Shown here piece after piece: positions 1 to 14,200 of a stretch of 64,000 nucleotides of DNA. The stretch covers positions 1 to 64,000 of the forward strand of contig CAMXCT020001838.1 of the NCBI GenBank assembly GCA_947184155.2, in the 5' to 3' direction. Under the pieces are notes generated by a model. The model was not told the origin of the DNA and did not search any database. It saw only the letters and a program-made list of their open reading frames with translations. The DNA is from Cladocopium goreaui. Its lineage: Eukaryota > Sar > Dinophyceae > Suessiales > Symbiodiniaceae. Positions within the stretch are counted from its first letter, which is position 1. Every line of letters starts with the position of its first letter. The translations under genes and the position numbers were made by a program.

Positions 1-1130
1 TCCACACTAGCCTTTGTCCCTTGGCCGATAATACAAACGACAAAATTGGTTTGAAGGGGAAGAATGCTGCATCGAAGGGGCGTCATGGCAGTTGTGATCA
101 TCGTCACGAGGATGGTAGTCGTGTAATCAGCATTGTGTCAGTGGTGAAATCACAGTTTCAGTTGTGATCATCGTCAGAGTCTTTCAGGCTTTGCATGTGA
201 AGGTTTGGGGGCATGTAAGGATTTTGTAAGAGTAGTAGCCATTGTCGTCGAACGAGAGAAAAAATATATAATTCGTTGTGCTGCTATGGCGAGGGTAGTG
301 ATGGTCGAAGCAAGCGTGGTAGTAATCGAAGCAGTCGTAGATCATGCCAATGCGAGGCAAACATGGCCAAACATAATATGGTATCTTGGTAGCTTCATCA
401 TAAGAACTCCTGCAAATTCAAAGAGAATCAGTCATCAGGCAACATAATTTATTACAACAGATAGCGCCACTCTGAAACACCCCCCTAATAAAAAGAATGC
501 GTTCCCAAAATTTCGAATTTTATTATTAGGGGGGGGGAGGGGGGGGGGGCCCGTTTATTAATAGGGGGTAGGGATTAAATCCCCTCAATCCCCTAGGCCC
601 CTTGATCATTTTTCGGGATCTCGGGTCACTCGGGACGGACCATCCCTGCGAACAGTCCAATTGGAGGGGGAAAGCTCAATCACAAGGATGAAGCGCTTCA
701 AATTTCACTGGGTAAATGTAGCTTAATATGCCTAGATGGTCTTGTCCGAAAAATACGGGGTAACCCAAATCACCCAAATCTATGGCCATTCTAATTTGGA
801 AAAATGACAGTGGTTGTCGTTGTCTTGGATTTCCAGGGACCTTATTTCCGACAAACCTCTATGTCTTCCTGTTTTGGTTGGTTCAATCTGATTTGGTTCT
901 TAAATTCCAAGACTTGTTGGTTGAATCACCAGTTCATTCCATTTTGGGATTGATTAAACGGAATCGATTCCAATTTGTTCATGGTGATCCATTTTGCTTG
1001 CTTAGATTCCATGAGTTTCCCAATGGTTTCCATTAGATTCCATTAGTTTCCCCTGTTTGATAGATCCCAAGTGAGGTCTTCCCGTGATTTTTTTTTCTGT
1101 TTTGGCTCACCAAATCATCCCAAACCCCAC
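1..1130. other. Intron or intergenic DNA, no exon seen
   Basis: No coding island with splice edges was found. A T/G-rich stretch near 780-1040 is open on the plus strand but lacks coding character. Around 479-550 a run CCCCCTAATAAAA faces TTTTATTATTAGGGGG and would fold into a hairpin; a poly-G tract follows it. Confidence 0.4.
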
Positions 1131-1190
1131 CTGCAACTTTTCGTTGGCCTTGCGCAGATCGCTTGACTCCTCGCTGCGAGGATGCATTGG
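1131..1190 (-). CDS. Coiled-coil mini-exon (last exon seen)
   Basis: Reads [14 protein letters not shown] on the minus strand, charged and helix-forming. The donor is CAG|GTGGGG; the acceptor is either CCGAAG| at 1191-1192 (60 nt, phase 0 at both ends) or CGCAG| at 1174-1175. An element of family A follows on its right. Confidence 0.5.
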
Positions 1191-4100
1191 CTTCGGAAGA
1201 AAGGACATGTAAAATACACTCCGGTAAATTAACATAGACCCTGGCAGATAGGGGTTCGAAGACTGGTTTCCACTAAAAATGGCTTATTTTCAGGGTCTAT
1301 GTTAATTTACCAGAGGGTATATTAAACATCATATAATTCAATGCCATTGGTTATAATTACAGGATGAACCAAGTAATGTACCCGAAGAGCGGGTTGAGAT
1401 CCTATTCTTGATGGTGCAAAACCTTTCTTGATGAAGGTAATCCCTAAACAACCAACCATTTCCTCAATATTCCTCAATCTACAGTATATTCCCATCGTAA
1501 CGGTGAATTTCTGGGATGGCTTACGCTCCAGAGATATACTATCAATACTTTTCAAGCATAATAGTCTCATTCTTGATGCCTCTCGCATTTAACGATCATA
1601 TCGCAGTCTATACGTATTATATATATATACACATACAGTATTTGTAATATCCAATACATGCCCCATGAACAAAACTATCAAATGAACACCAAACATATTC
1701 AGCGATACATGATACATATATATATATATATATATATTATATTGCATATATACGTATATATATAATATTATCCGATAAAAAAAAACGTATTTCTCACTAG
1801 TTGGTGGTTTTAAGCAATCTGAATATGAGACCAACCAATCATCCCAAGTCTGGTTGAAAAATGTTGAGCTTTCCCCACTATGGCTTAGTTCAGAATCCCC
1901 ACCCAGATAGGAGAAAATTCCTGATGTCATAAAGAATCAACAATCATTTATCAGATATATTATCATATAACATTCCCAGATGTCTATTGGTGGAAGCACA
2001 TGCTTCATGCTTAAACATCTAGATTTTGTAACCAATCAACCAGGTTATATTGACCATTAATCACCACTATTCATCATTAACCAATTCACCATGATTAAGC
2101 CACTTCCACCATTGATTGGTTATGAAATCGGGAGTTGTATTTAATGATTATGACACCATTGATTGGTTATGAAGCCACCACCATCATGAACCATTATTCA
2201 CCTATTTCCACCTCACTTCTTCCCATCAAGGAGGTTTGAACAGTATAGAGCTCAATACTTGGCTATGAGTCAAAACCTAGACAGTACCCTAGGTAACCTA
2301 AAATAGTTGATTTATCCAGATGGTTATTCCCTTAATAGGGTAATAGCAGATTTTGAATGACTTTGACCCATCCCGATTTAATGGCTCAATATATGACACC
2401 ACCAATTTGATGTGAAATGTAGCAAGTATTTCGAAAATAGCACAAGTCTGTGATCGAACCATCATCAACCATCATTCACCAGCATCATCAACCATTATTC
2501 ATTCTTCACCACTATTATGTTCACTTCACTTCTTCCATCTTCTTCCCATCAAGGCACTTTGAACATCTTTGAACAGTATAGAGCTCAATGTTTGACACCA
2601 CCAATCAGCCCTAGCTATTTTGGATCTCCTCTTCGGCTTTCTGCACCTTGAGACCTTGCTGTCGCAGCTGCTCCTGGAAGCAGTGGTGCGATGTGAATGT
2701 GGCGATGTGAAAATGGGAGATAACATGAGATTCCATTTTCATGAATATTGGCTTTAATGGATTTTTCTATGGAGAGATTCCATTCTCCATGGATATTAAT
2801 GGATGATAGTGGATAAAATGTGGATATAACATGATATAACGGGGATATTCATGAACATCTCATGAGGGATTTTCATGGGAAAAAATTGGATTTCATGGGA
2901 AATCTGTCGTATTGGGATATGCTTTGACCAAACATAATTGTGGGATATATAGGGGTAAACGCCAACCACAATAGTGGTACAATGGGATATATATATATTA
3001 TATTATATATTAAATATTATATATTATATATTATATACTATATATTATATATTAAATATTATATATTATATATTAAATACTATATATTATAAATTAAATA
3101 TTAAATATTAAAGATTATATATTATACATTATACATTATACATTATATATTATATAGTATATATTATATATAATATATATATTATATTATATATCATATA
3201 TTATATATTATATATTATATATTATAAATATATTTGACCAGTAATACCACATGGGTGTGTATGATTTGGCGCAACAATGGGAAAAGATAAACCACCAGCA
3301 GATTTAGGTGTACAAGATGTTCAAACAACCCCATGTGGGATGCAACTGACCAAAAAATGAGGTTTAAGCAATTGGTTCCAGGGAACCTTTCCATATATTA
3401 ATGTCCATATCTGAACCCAAACCCGCTTAGTCCCTTTTGACCTCTACCTATTTTTATTTCTCCCATCCCTTTCGATATCTCTATGCCGTCCATGAAGATG
3501 GTCGACCGACCATCCCAAAATAGATCAAAATGGCTAAATGAACCAGCAACTTGTGGCGATTCAGTTGGAGAAAAGGAAAGTAAGTGGAACATGATGAAAG
3601 ATACCCTCTGGTAAACTAACATAACTATGGAGAATCACCATTTTTAATGGGAAAATCATGGAAAATCCACTATAACTGGCCATTTTCAATAGCTATGTTA
3701 AATTACCAGAGGGTATATCAGATTCACTGTGCGGTCCTATTGATTGATGGCTGAAGAGCCAACAAATAAATTGACACTTCTAAGTGGAGTCGTTCCACGC
3801 AACATAAACTAATTGGTGGTTGAGCCCTACCCCCCTGAAAAATATGAGTTCGTCAGATTGGAGAAAATCATCCCAACGAAAATGGGGAAAATAAAAGCCA
3901 TGTTCCAAACCACCAACCAGTAAAGCACCACTGGACCCCTGGTGTCCTCGAATTCCATGCGGACCCTCTCTCGCACGACTGCCTGGTCATGAAGGTTGGC
4001 CATGGGGGTCGGGTCAGTATTTCAGCATACCCCAAACACGAGTCATTTCATGACCACAACATGTATATATATATATACATATATACATAGATATGTTTCA

Positions 4101-7100
4101 ATTCATATTTTATATTTTATCATCATTTGGGGCATGATTCCGGCCCCAAGGACAATTTACCATATCACGCGTCGCAATCTGCAGGAGCATCATCATTGGG
4201 AAAACAGAGGAAAGAACAGCCAGCCAAGGAACATCAACTATGCACACTTCCTTGTGGTTGAATAAATCTCAGGAAACTCCATGATTATGGGTTCTATTCC
4301 AATCTACATGAGGGGAAATCCCCATGTACAGTGCGTTAATAATGTTTTTCTACAACAACTGAAACCAGCAACCAGTGACACTGATGCTCTCAGGATTGGA
4401 ATCCCATTCCTAACATTCATAGAACAGTTTAAAAACACCATTCGGTTGATGTTTTTGGGATCATAAGTAGTTCATGAAGTGGGCATCCTCAGTAAAATTC
4501 CAGCAAGCGTCAAAAGTTCTATAATGGATTTGCCGCTATTTGACGCCCTATGGCGAATTGTCTGAAAAATATTAGTCATCGCTATTTCTTTTCCATATCC
4601 CATATGGTTGCTATGAAAAGCCACCATTGGATTGCCATTGATGATGTCCCGATTGGTTCCATTAAAATACCCCTTTTGGTTGGTTAAATCATTAGCATTT
4701 AACATAGGAATGGAACATGATTTACCTGGACCTTACTTGCCTAGTCAAACATGTAGTTTTCCACAGCTATGTTAAAGATCCACAGGGTAATTCACCAACG
4801 GTGCAATAACCATCTTGAAAAATATGAGTTCGTCAATGGGAAGGATGGCATCCCATATATGAAATGGGAAAATAAAATTCATGTTTGAAACCACCAACCA
4901 GTTATGATATACCATTTATAATGGTTATATATAAATCCCTATTAAATCCCATGAAAAATCCCAATTTGTTGCTGGTTCCAAACCACCAACCAGCCACCAC
5001 TCCTCAGGGGGTGCCACGACGTCGGACATGCTGAAAACCACCTGGATTTGAGCGACAGAGGGCGATGGGTGGGATGATTCTGTTATTGAAAGCACATCGA
5101 AATACAGACCATATGAACCAATCTAAGAATATCTAACACACATCTACATATATATATACATATGCATATGTGTATATATATATATTTATGTTCGTATCAA
5201 GTGCCCAGAGGCTTCACACCGCGGCTTAGGTGAATTAGAGAGTCCTGATCGTATATGTCTAGCTGTATTATTGTCGAATGTTCCAGTTTTGAAGGATTAT
5301 ATCCTGGTTGGTGGTTTCAACCCCTCTGAAAAAAATAGTCAGTTGGGGTTACTATTCCCAACATATGGAAAAAAAATGTTCCAAACCACCAACCAGATAT
5401 CCACTTGACATAGCATTTGCAACTCGGGGCTTCGTGATTTCATGCCTCACCTGGTCAGTAACCCGATTGAATCTGATGCATAGCGAGCAACTGTGCTGAT
5501 TCCCTAGCAACAGTCATAGGCTTTTCATCAATATTGCGGGTGGAAATGGAAACCTTGAAACATATTGAAGCCATTATTCATGATGGTGGCTATCACCAGC
5601 CAAAGCGATATTTTACTGGTTATCCTCAGAACATCAACTACAAATGGCCATGTTCAATAGCAAACTTTTAGTTTACCAGAGGGTAAACCATACCGTAAAT
5701 GATCCCGAAGGTTGCTGAAGTAACCACGCGTGACAACTCGACTGCGCCTCGCGCAAGCGTTGCTGCAGCTCCTCCATGTCCGCTGAGAGCTGGGCGACCT
5801 GAGAAAAACTTCGACATAGAATGGGATATTCATGGAATATTCATGGAAAATCCCTTATAAGTAGAGGTTTTAGTGGGAAAACCATCTATAAATCGGCTAT
5901 TTTCCATGGCCATGTTAAATAACCAGATGGTATTGATACCCCTCTGGTTATGACTAACAAAGCCATGGTTTTTCGATGGCCCATAGAAATAGATGCTTTA
6001 CCTATTAATAGCATGGTGGGTCTTTCCATGGCTATGTTAAATAACATGAATGGTATATACAAAATGGTGATTTAATGGGATGTTCGATGGAATATTGAAG
6101 TATATTTAATGGGATATTTATCGGATATTCAACTAGTATATACAATTATTGGGAGGTCTCCATGTATTCGTATGCCATTAATATTCCATATATATTGGAA
6201 TATTCATGTTGGAATGATATATGTTAAATTTACACTGGGATATTCCATGGAATATTGATGGACAATTAATGGACGAATAATTGAATGGGACAATTATCAA
6301 TGTTTATGGAATATTATACTATCTGGTAATTTAACATAGCTATTGAAAATGGCACATTTATAGTTGATTTACCTATTAAAGATGGTGATGTGCAATAGCT
6401 ATGTTAGTTTACCAGAGGGTAACTGGAATATTGCTGCACATAGAATTTGGAAACGGGACACTATCACATGTTCAATGCCTTTATGGATATGCCATGTCTT
6501 TTGATCTTCCATGATCAAATGTGGATATACCATTGACATTCCCCAAGAGACATTAATGGATTTTGAACATGGAATATAACAGAATATGAATGGATATACA
6601 GCTAGTGGGGGTTTATGAATTGGGGGATGGAGTTAATCCATGTTAATCCTGCATCAACAGATTCAACAGATTTGTCCACAATATATATATATATATACAT
6701 ACATATCTAAATTGAAGTACTTATATATAAGTATAAGTATACAAAACCAAAGGCAGAAACACATGTATCAATACTAATATAATGTCTATGTATGTATATA
6801 TATATATAATTGAAACACACACACACACATACGCACACATACACACACATACACACACACACATATATATATATATATACACTCTGGTAAACTAACGTGA
6901 TGCCAATTACCCGCATATAACGATAGGTTTTTCCACGTTAGGTGTGTGTAAAATGGCCATATCCCGATGATAGCCACGTTAGTGGGCTTCCTTCCATGTT
7001 GAAAACCTTTAATGGTGTAAGATGATAGCCACGTTAGTGGGCTTGCTTCCTTGTTGGAAACCTTGAACGGTGTAAAATGATAACCACGTTAGTGGGCTTC

Positions 7101-10100
7101 CTTCCATGTTGAAAACCCTGAGTGCTGTAAAATGATAGCCACGTTAGTGGGCTTCCTTCCATGTTGGAAACCTTGAATGGTGTAAAATGATAGCCACGTT
7201 GGTGGGCTTCCTTCCATGTTGTAACCTTTGAGCTGTAAAATGATAGCCACGTTAGTTGGTTTTCCTTGGCCAGGGTCTCTGGGGAACATGCTGCTCTGGG
7301 AGACCCAAGTGATAGTCACGTTAGCACTGTAAAATTCGAAAACGCACGGTTACGTTAAATTACCGGAGTGTAATATAATTATAAGTCTATCAAAAAGAAC
7401 TAAACACATGCGTATCAACGCGTACATGCGACAGAAGTTGTGCGAGGTGTCTGGAAACGGTAAGGCGGTCCCTACCTGCTTTCCATTCCTGTTACTGCCC
7501 CACCTACATTTGAACCTGCAAATCTGGGGTTGAAACCTGCCAATGACTTCATTGACTTGGGTGTTGTTGCAAATGATCATTACTCTCGAACAAAATCCCA
7601 GGTTTGGTTGGTGATTTTCCCATTCCTCATGAATTCTCTGTAAATGCCCACCAATCCATTGTAATCATTATAACCTGCCGGAAGCATTATGGTTTTTCGA
7701 CAAAACAGTGGCAGTGCAACACCAACAATGATCCAATGAGGAGGAGCTTAGCAGGGAAAAGGGGAATGACCAATAGCCATTATCCCATTCCTCCATTACC
7801 TAGTGAGAAAACACATCCAAATTTCTGGTCAAACTCTGATTGCTTGGCATCGTCACTTGCTCCCCTCCGAGGATATCTCTGGGAAAGTGATCTGGTTTTA
7901 GGGCATCCTCTAAGGGCCATATATGTGGATATATATATACACACACACTGTGTAAACTGTTTATATCCATATGTATGTATGTATGTATGTATCTATGTAT
8001 GTATGTATGTATGTATGTATCTATGTATGTATGTATGTATGTATCTATGTATGTATGTATGTATGTATGTATGTATGTATGTATGTATGTGTGTATGTAG
8101 TATGTATGTATGGATGGATGGATGGATGGATGTATGTATGTATGCATGTATGTATGTACATATATAGAGATAAATGCTATATATATATATATCCATATGT
8201 ATATCAATAAACATATGTATATATATATATATATGTAAATATATTACCACAAAAAAAATATATCATGTATTACCTATATGCACACATGATTATCTATAAA
8301 TGCATATGAATGCCAACCTCCTGGCCCAAGACCGGCCCTCTTTCCAAAGTGCACACCACCACCTCCCGCCCGCAGCACATCAAGGAGCTCGGGAGGTCTG
8401 TGCAGCGAGGAACTTCTCTAAGTTGCTCCTGGAAAACAGATCCCCAAGGGAACCCCATGCACTTTGGCTTATCATTGGGTTAATATTGGGTAATTAGTCA
8501 TTTAATTTGGGTAAACTTATTTGAATACCTAATTATCGCGAGAACTGGGAATCTATGTGGATACCCACTCATTGTTGATGCATGAATTGGACATGTTTAA
8601 GGTTGGTAATTCAGCGGGTATTTACTGGTTTAACAAGGAGTTGCCGTGAATTTCCTTGATAACTGATGGTCAATGGTTACTATCAAAAGCAATTCCTTGC
8701 ATTGACAACCGATGGGTCACAATCAAAGCCATTAATTTGGGCTTGTTCAGGGATTAACCAAGAACTGGTTGGTGGTTTCAACCCCTCTCAAAAATATTAG
8801 TCAGTTGGGATGATTGTTCCCAATATATGGAAAAATAAAACATGTTCCAAACCACCAACCAGATAATGATCCATTTCTATCCATTGAGAGTGGCTAATTG
8901 CGACGGTTTTGGCTAGTTATTTCAGGTGGTTCACCGAGTATTTCACGACGTTTACAGTACCAACTCTGCAATCATGTTCATTGACATTGGGTTCCAAATT
9001 CTATGTCGAATAACGGCTTGAATCCATTTGGACTATCAATGAGATAATCCAATTGCTTAACCACTTAGCTACAAGCGCTGGCTTCGCCTGTCTGACACGC
9101 CAAGCTGGATCTTTAAGTTGCCATGGTTGTTGACGGAGTGGCAAATGCATGCTAATATTCTTCATAAGCTGCATCTTCTTCGCACATAACAAAGAAATCA
9201 AACGTAGCAATGGGAGCCCTCGTGTATAAATGGATGCGTTCAGCTGGAAAAATCATCGAACTAAGCCAGGTGGATTTTCCAGCAAGCCAGGTTTGATGGT
9301 TCATCGGAAGGTATTTACCCTATGGTAATTTGTTACCTAACTATTGAAAATCACCATTTTTAACGGGTAAATCAACTATTTCTATGGCAATTTTCAATAG
9401 TTATGTTGGTTTACCAGAGGGTATATAAATCCCATACAAACATCATCCATCAAACTGCACTCCCTTCATTCGTCGGTTTTCCTCTCGTACATATCCTTTT
9501 GCGTGGTTTATACTCCATTTTTGTCTAACTTTTGCAGAGTTTCATCATGTTTCAACCACATTTGGGTTTGGCTGGAAATTGTGGGAAAACCCGCAAATTT
9601 GCTGGTTGAGTGCCATTTTACCGGATAACATATCAATTTGGCGGTACAACCCATTTTCAAACACAACCAACTGATAGTAGTTGCACAGATGGCGATCTAT
9701 CTATCTATCCTATCTAATCTAATCTAATCTAACCTAATCTAATCTAATCTGATCTATCTGATCTATCTAATCTATCTATCTAATCTATCTATCTAATCTA
9801 TCTATCTAATCTATCTAATCTATCTAATCTATCTAATCTATCTAATCTATCTAATCTATCTAATCTATCTAGTCTATCTAATCTATCTAATCTATCTATC
9901 TATCTAATCTATCTATCGATCTATCGATCTATTAATCTAATCTAATCTAATCTTATCTAATTTAATCTATCTATCTATATCCCATCATGCTGTTTACCAC
10001 TCTATCCCCCACCGAATCATTCTAGGCTGGTTTATCACAAAAAAAAAACATCATTGCTTTCTTGGTTTGGCTTATCCAAGAACTGTTGCTTCACCTCCCT

Positions 10101-11210
10101 ATTCTTAATTGCTTTATACCGAAATCTAATCACTTTTCCTTTGAGTTTCAACCACACTTTCGCATCGAGTGATCAAAAAACAAAACTTTAAACGCCCAAC
10201 AATCCCTGAATATTTTGAACAGTTTGCAGTATCTTTGAATGACCAATTTGCCAATAGAAAATGTCTTCAACCACATTTACCAGGTCGTGACCCCACCTCT
10301 GCTGTTGAGAACGCTCCAACTGGTGTCGCAACTGATCCTGGCCGGTCGCTGGGGGACAGTCCGACAGGCCAGTTATGATAGGAAAATTGGAATCTAATCA
10401 TCAAAGACGCGAGAACATTGTGATTTCACCATCAAACATGTGGGAAAATCGTGATCTGTGAAAAAATGGAGAGGAACATGGTGATCCAACCACAAGTTCT
10501 AGCAACCGAAAACCAAAAAAACGATCTGGATAAAATCGTAGGTAGTGCTCTATTACTTTACTATTTGGAGGTTTCCTGAGATAGGGGTCAATAGGGGTAT
10601 CCCCAAATCATCCATTTTAATAGGATTGTCCATTATGAATCATCCAGCTATTGGGGTATCCCTATTAATGGAAACCATCATTTTTTAGGAGTTGAAAACA
10701 AATAAATAATTTGGTTCCCCTCCTCCGGTGGTCTCATCGCTTCTTCAAGTGCCTGCCAGGAGACTGCGACGCGTCGGTGGCAGAGATATTACATGCTGTA
10801 AAACAAAGGCGCTCTTAAATGGTGATATAATGGTGATAGAAGGGAGATATAACGGACTATAATGGAGTATTAATGGGATATGATTTATACACATTTATAC
10901 CATCCGGTAATTAAACATGGCTGGATGGGAAATCCGCTGCAAATGGATGTTTCAGGCTGAGAAATCTATCAATTGGGAATTGCCCCATTGCTATGTTTGG
11001 TGACCCGGGGTTCTGGGACAATTGCACCAGTTCTGCATGGAAATTGGAGATAGTGATACTTTGTTTATTGTGTTATATCGTGATTCGACGTGTAATTTAT
11101 CGAATGATTCCCAAACTACGATGATTCTTTGGGACGCCATGATTCGCTATGACATGGACAATATATATACATATATATAATATAATATATATATATAATA
11201 TATAATATAT

Positions 11211-11245
<35 letters not shown>

Positions 11246-14200
11246 CAATTATCTAGAAATGGGATGACATCGATACTCTGCCATAGAGAAACCATGAGAA
11301 ATGACATCGATATGCCCATGGTAAACCAGGACAACAGACCTGGACAGCATCCATCCCTCTGACCGGGATTCAGAAAACCCCCCTGCGCAGTGGACCAGGG
11401 TTGATTCATCCATGTTGACATGCAAAACACTACGAGATCCAACGGAAATCAACATGAATTATTCCAGTTCCATGCCCCAAGATTGAAGGATTTCAACTCT
11501 GGGAAAACAAGAATCATCGACTCAGCAAATCAAAGTTCGTGGGATTCTGTGCTGAAGAACTCACAATTTCCACTCTTATCAGCATACCCAGCATGGCGAT
11601 TGGTAATCAAACCATGAGTCATTTCATGTCACAATTCAGTAAGTACCAATGAACTGGGTATTTTATGGGTCCGTTGCCATCTAATTTTTCAGCCATCCCC
11701 AGCCCCACCACACTGCCTGTACATCCATCTCCGGTGACAGGCTGGATAAACCTCAGGGTGCGAAACATCGCAGGGTTCATGTTGCAACATTCCATGAAGC
11801 CGCCCCTCTCAGCCCTCAGCCCACAGATTCTCCTCCTACGACCTCTCTGTCCGATGGCTTCTTGACCCACAAGGATCACAAAGGTATTTGATCGCCCAGT
11901 TCAGCTGATCTCAGCTGGCAAAATGTCTCGGTAGAAGCTGCGATAAATTTTGATACCGGTATTCATCAAATGGTTTCCCTGTCATTCGCCTGCCCACTGC
12001 GCAAGTCGTGGCATGACTGGCAGCAGCACGCACAATGATCGTGCGGCTTAGTGCGTTTGCTGCAAGGGTGTCGCCAACAGCGTTGACAAAGTCTTTCCTG
12101 GCCTTCAAAGTGCAATGTTTTGATATTTGTCAATCGCCCACGATGCATAATACAGTCAGGCGATTTTTGCCCGGTCTCCCAGGGATCTGCAGAAAATCCG
12201 GCGGATGGGGCAGGTGTTGCTGCTTTAGGCGCTGGCTGTGGGAATCCAGCTGAGTGATCTGCTCCCTGTGAGGTTTCCTCAGGCGATGATTCATTCCAAG
12301 GATCGTCGTCCAAACTCGTCGTGAAGTTGCCACGACAGCTGCAGATCTGCTGTTCGGCCTCCATGAGCTGCGGATCTTCTCCTGCTTCAATGCCATTCCC
12401 AATCTCCTCTTGTGCTCATGCAGTCCCGGATTGATAAAACCCAAAAAGGGCATCCCACTTAGTATGATATATATATATATATGTATATATGTATATATGT
12501 ACACATGTAAACTTGAGCCGCCAGTGTCACAACGTTTCTGCCAACAAACCTACGGCGCCTCCAGGGGTTGCCTGTGCGACTGTACATCAGTGAAAGATGA
12601 TGAAGAGCTGGACATCAGCAACTTCATGTTAGTAAGTATAGTAAAACCCGGATGGTTCATGTTTTGACCATCAAATCAATTCATGGTAAAAAAAAGGGCG
12701 GCTTCCCCAGGTTCCATGGCTTTCTTTCCTATCAACATCAGCATTTTGGGCAAACATTCTGGGAGATTATCCATCATGGCTTATTATGGTTTAAATATGG
12801 TTCAAATATGGTTTACATATGGTTTATCCATTTTGGGATCTCAGTTTTGGGCAAACTCACGCCAAACTCACAGAGATGTTTGTGGCAAAAATTACAGCCC
12901 ACGGCTTTAGAGCACCCAAATACTCTGGGGAACGGAATGGATTTGACAGCAACGCGAATGGCGTAACCGTGCACCTAAGCTTGAATCCCCATCTTTGACC
13001 ATTCACGGCTTTTCTAGAGCATACACATGTATTTTATTATAATATGATATGATATCATAAGGTGTGGCATACAGTATGCAAAAAAGACATGTTTTCAAAC
13101 AATGTTTGTCCCAACAAAGTCGCAAAATGTTGCTCCACCACAATGCCATAAAGTCTGGCAGTCACTGGGGATGGTTTATTGTCTTGGCTCTACCGTGGAT
13201 ATCTGTGGCAAGAGCCATTAATGGGTTAAGATTATCATGGTATGATAAGGGTATGAGAATGGTATGATCATGGTATATTAATAATGTTTAATTCCTATTG
13301 ATGGTATACAATAGCCTAATTCAATGCCAAATAAACACACATGGCGCAATAAATCACCGGTGGGAATAGAGGTACTGTACATCTAAGGCCATATTTTGTG
13401 GGGTATTTACCTTACATAGCTCGTACATAGGCCCTTGACATCATCCAATTTCCGGAAAAACAGAAGCCGCGTGACGCTGGCGCAATTGCTCAATCTCCGT
13501 CGCTTGTTGATTGAGGCGCTTGGCTGCCTCTGGTGATGATGGGAGATCGTTTGCCATCAACCGGTGAGAATCCAATGAACATCTACCGATCATTGGGATA
13601 TTTTGACTTACCGGGGATGGTTTGAATACCCAAACTTAGTTGTTTCAATTTGTGTGGCGAGGGCCTCCCCAGACCGAACAATCACAAAAATCCATCGCTT
13701 GTTTTCTTGGCCATTGCCATGCCATGGCTGGTGTCCCATGATTGTGGGGTGCATCATCTCTCTCTCTCGGTCCACAACCATTGCCATATCAGTTTTTTCT
13801 TGGCATTTGTTGGTGAAATCCCACCTTTCGCTGATTCAATCAATTCAATCCCATATCTTGGTGAACACATGTTGTCGTATTGAATCACGCCCAATGGTGA
13901 TTTTCCATAGCTATGGCTGATTACTGGAGGGTAAAATCCTCTTTCAGTGCCCTTTACAATATTTTCCAATCCATTCCGCCTCTTCCTTCCAGGTAGTTGT
14001 GGCGAACAGTTCGGCCTCGACAAAGTCAGGAATCCGTGCCCAGCTTCTGGTCGGAAACGTATCAATGGTGAAGTTTGGACCCTCTATTAATGGATCTTTT
14101 CCAAAATGGGAGTACACCACATCATCCAAGTCATTAGACTATGGTTTTATTGAAACCCATCGTCATGGGAATCCCCCACCGTAAGAACTGCGCTTAAAAA

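Noticed and set aside
7604..8250. Long open frames on both strands ([16 protein letters not shown])
   Set aside because: They run through a TATG microsatellite; no coding composition outside it.
13999..14184. Plus-strand [18 protein letters not shown]
   Set aside because: Mirror of the minus exon at 13986-14046, which fits neighbouring phases better.
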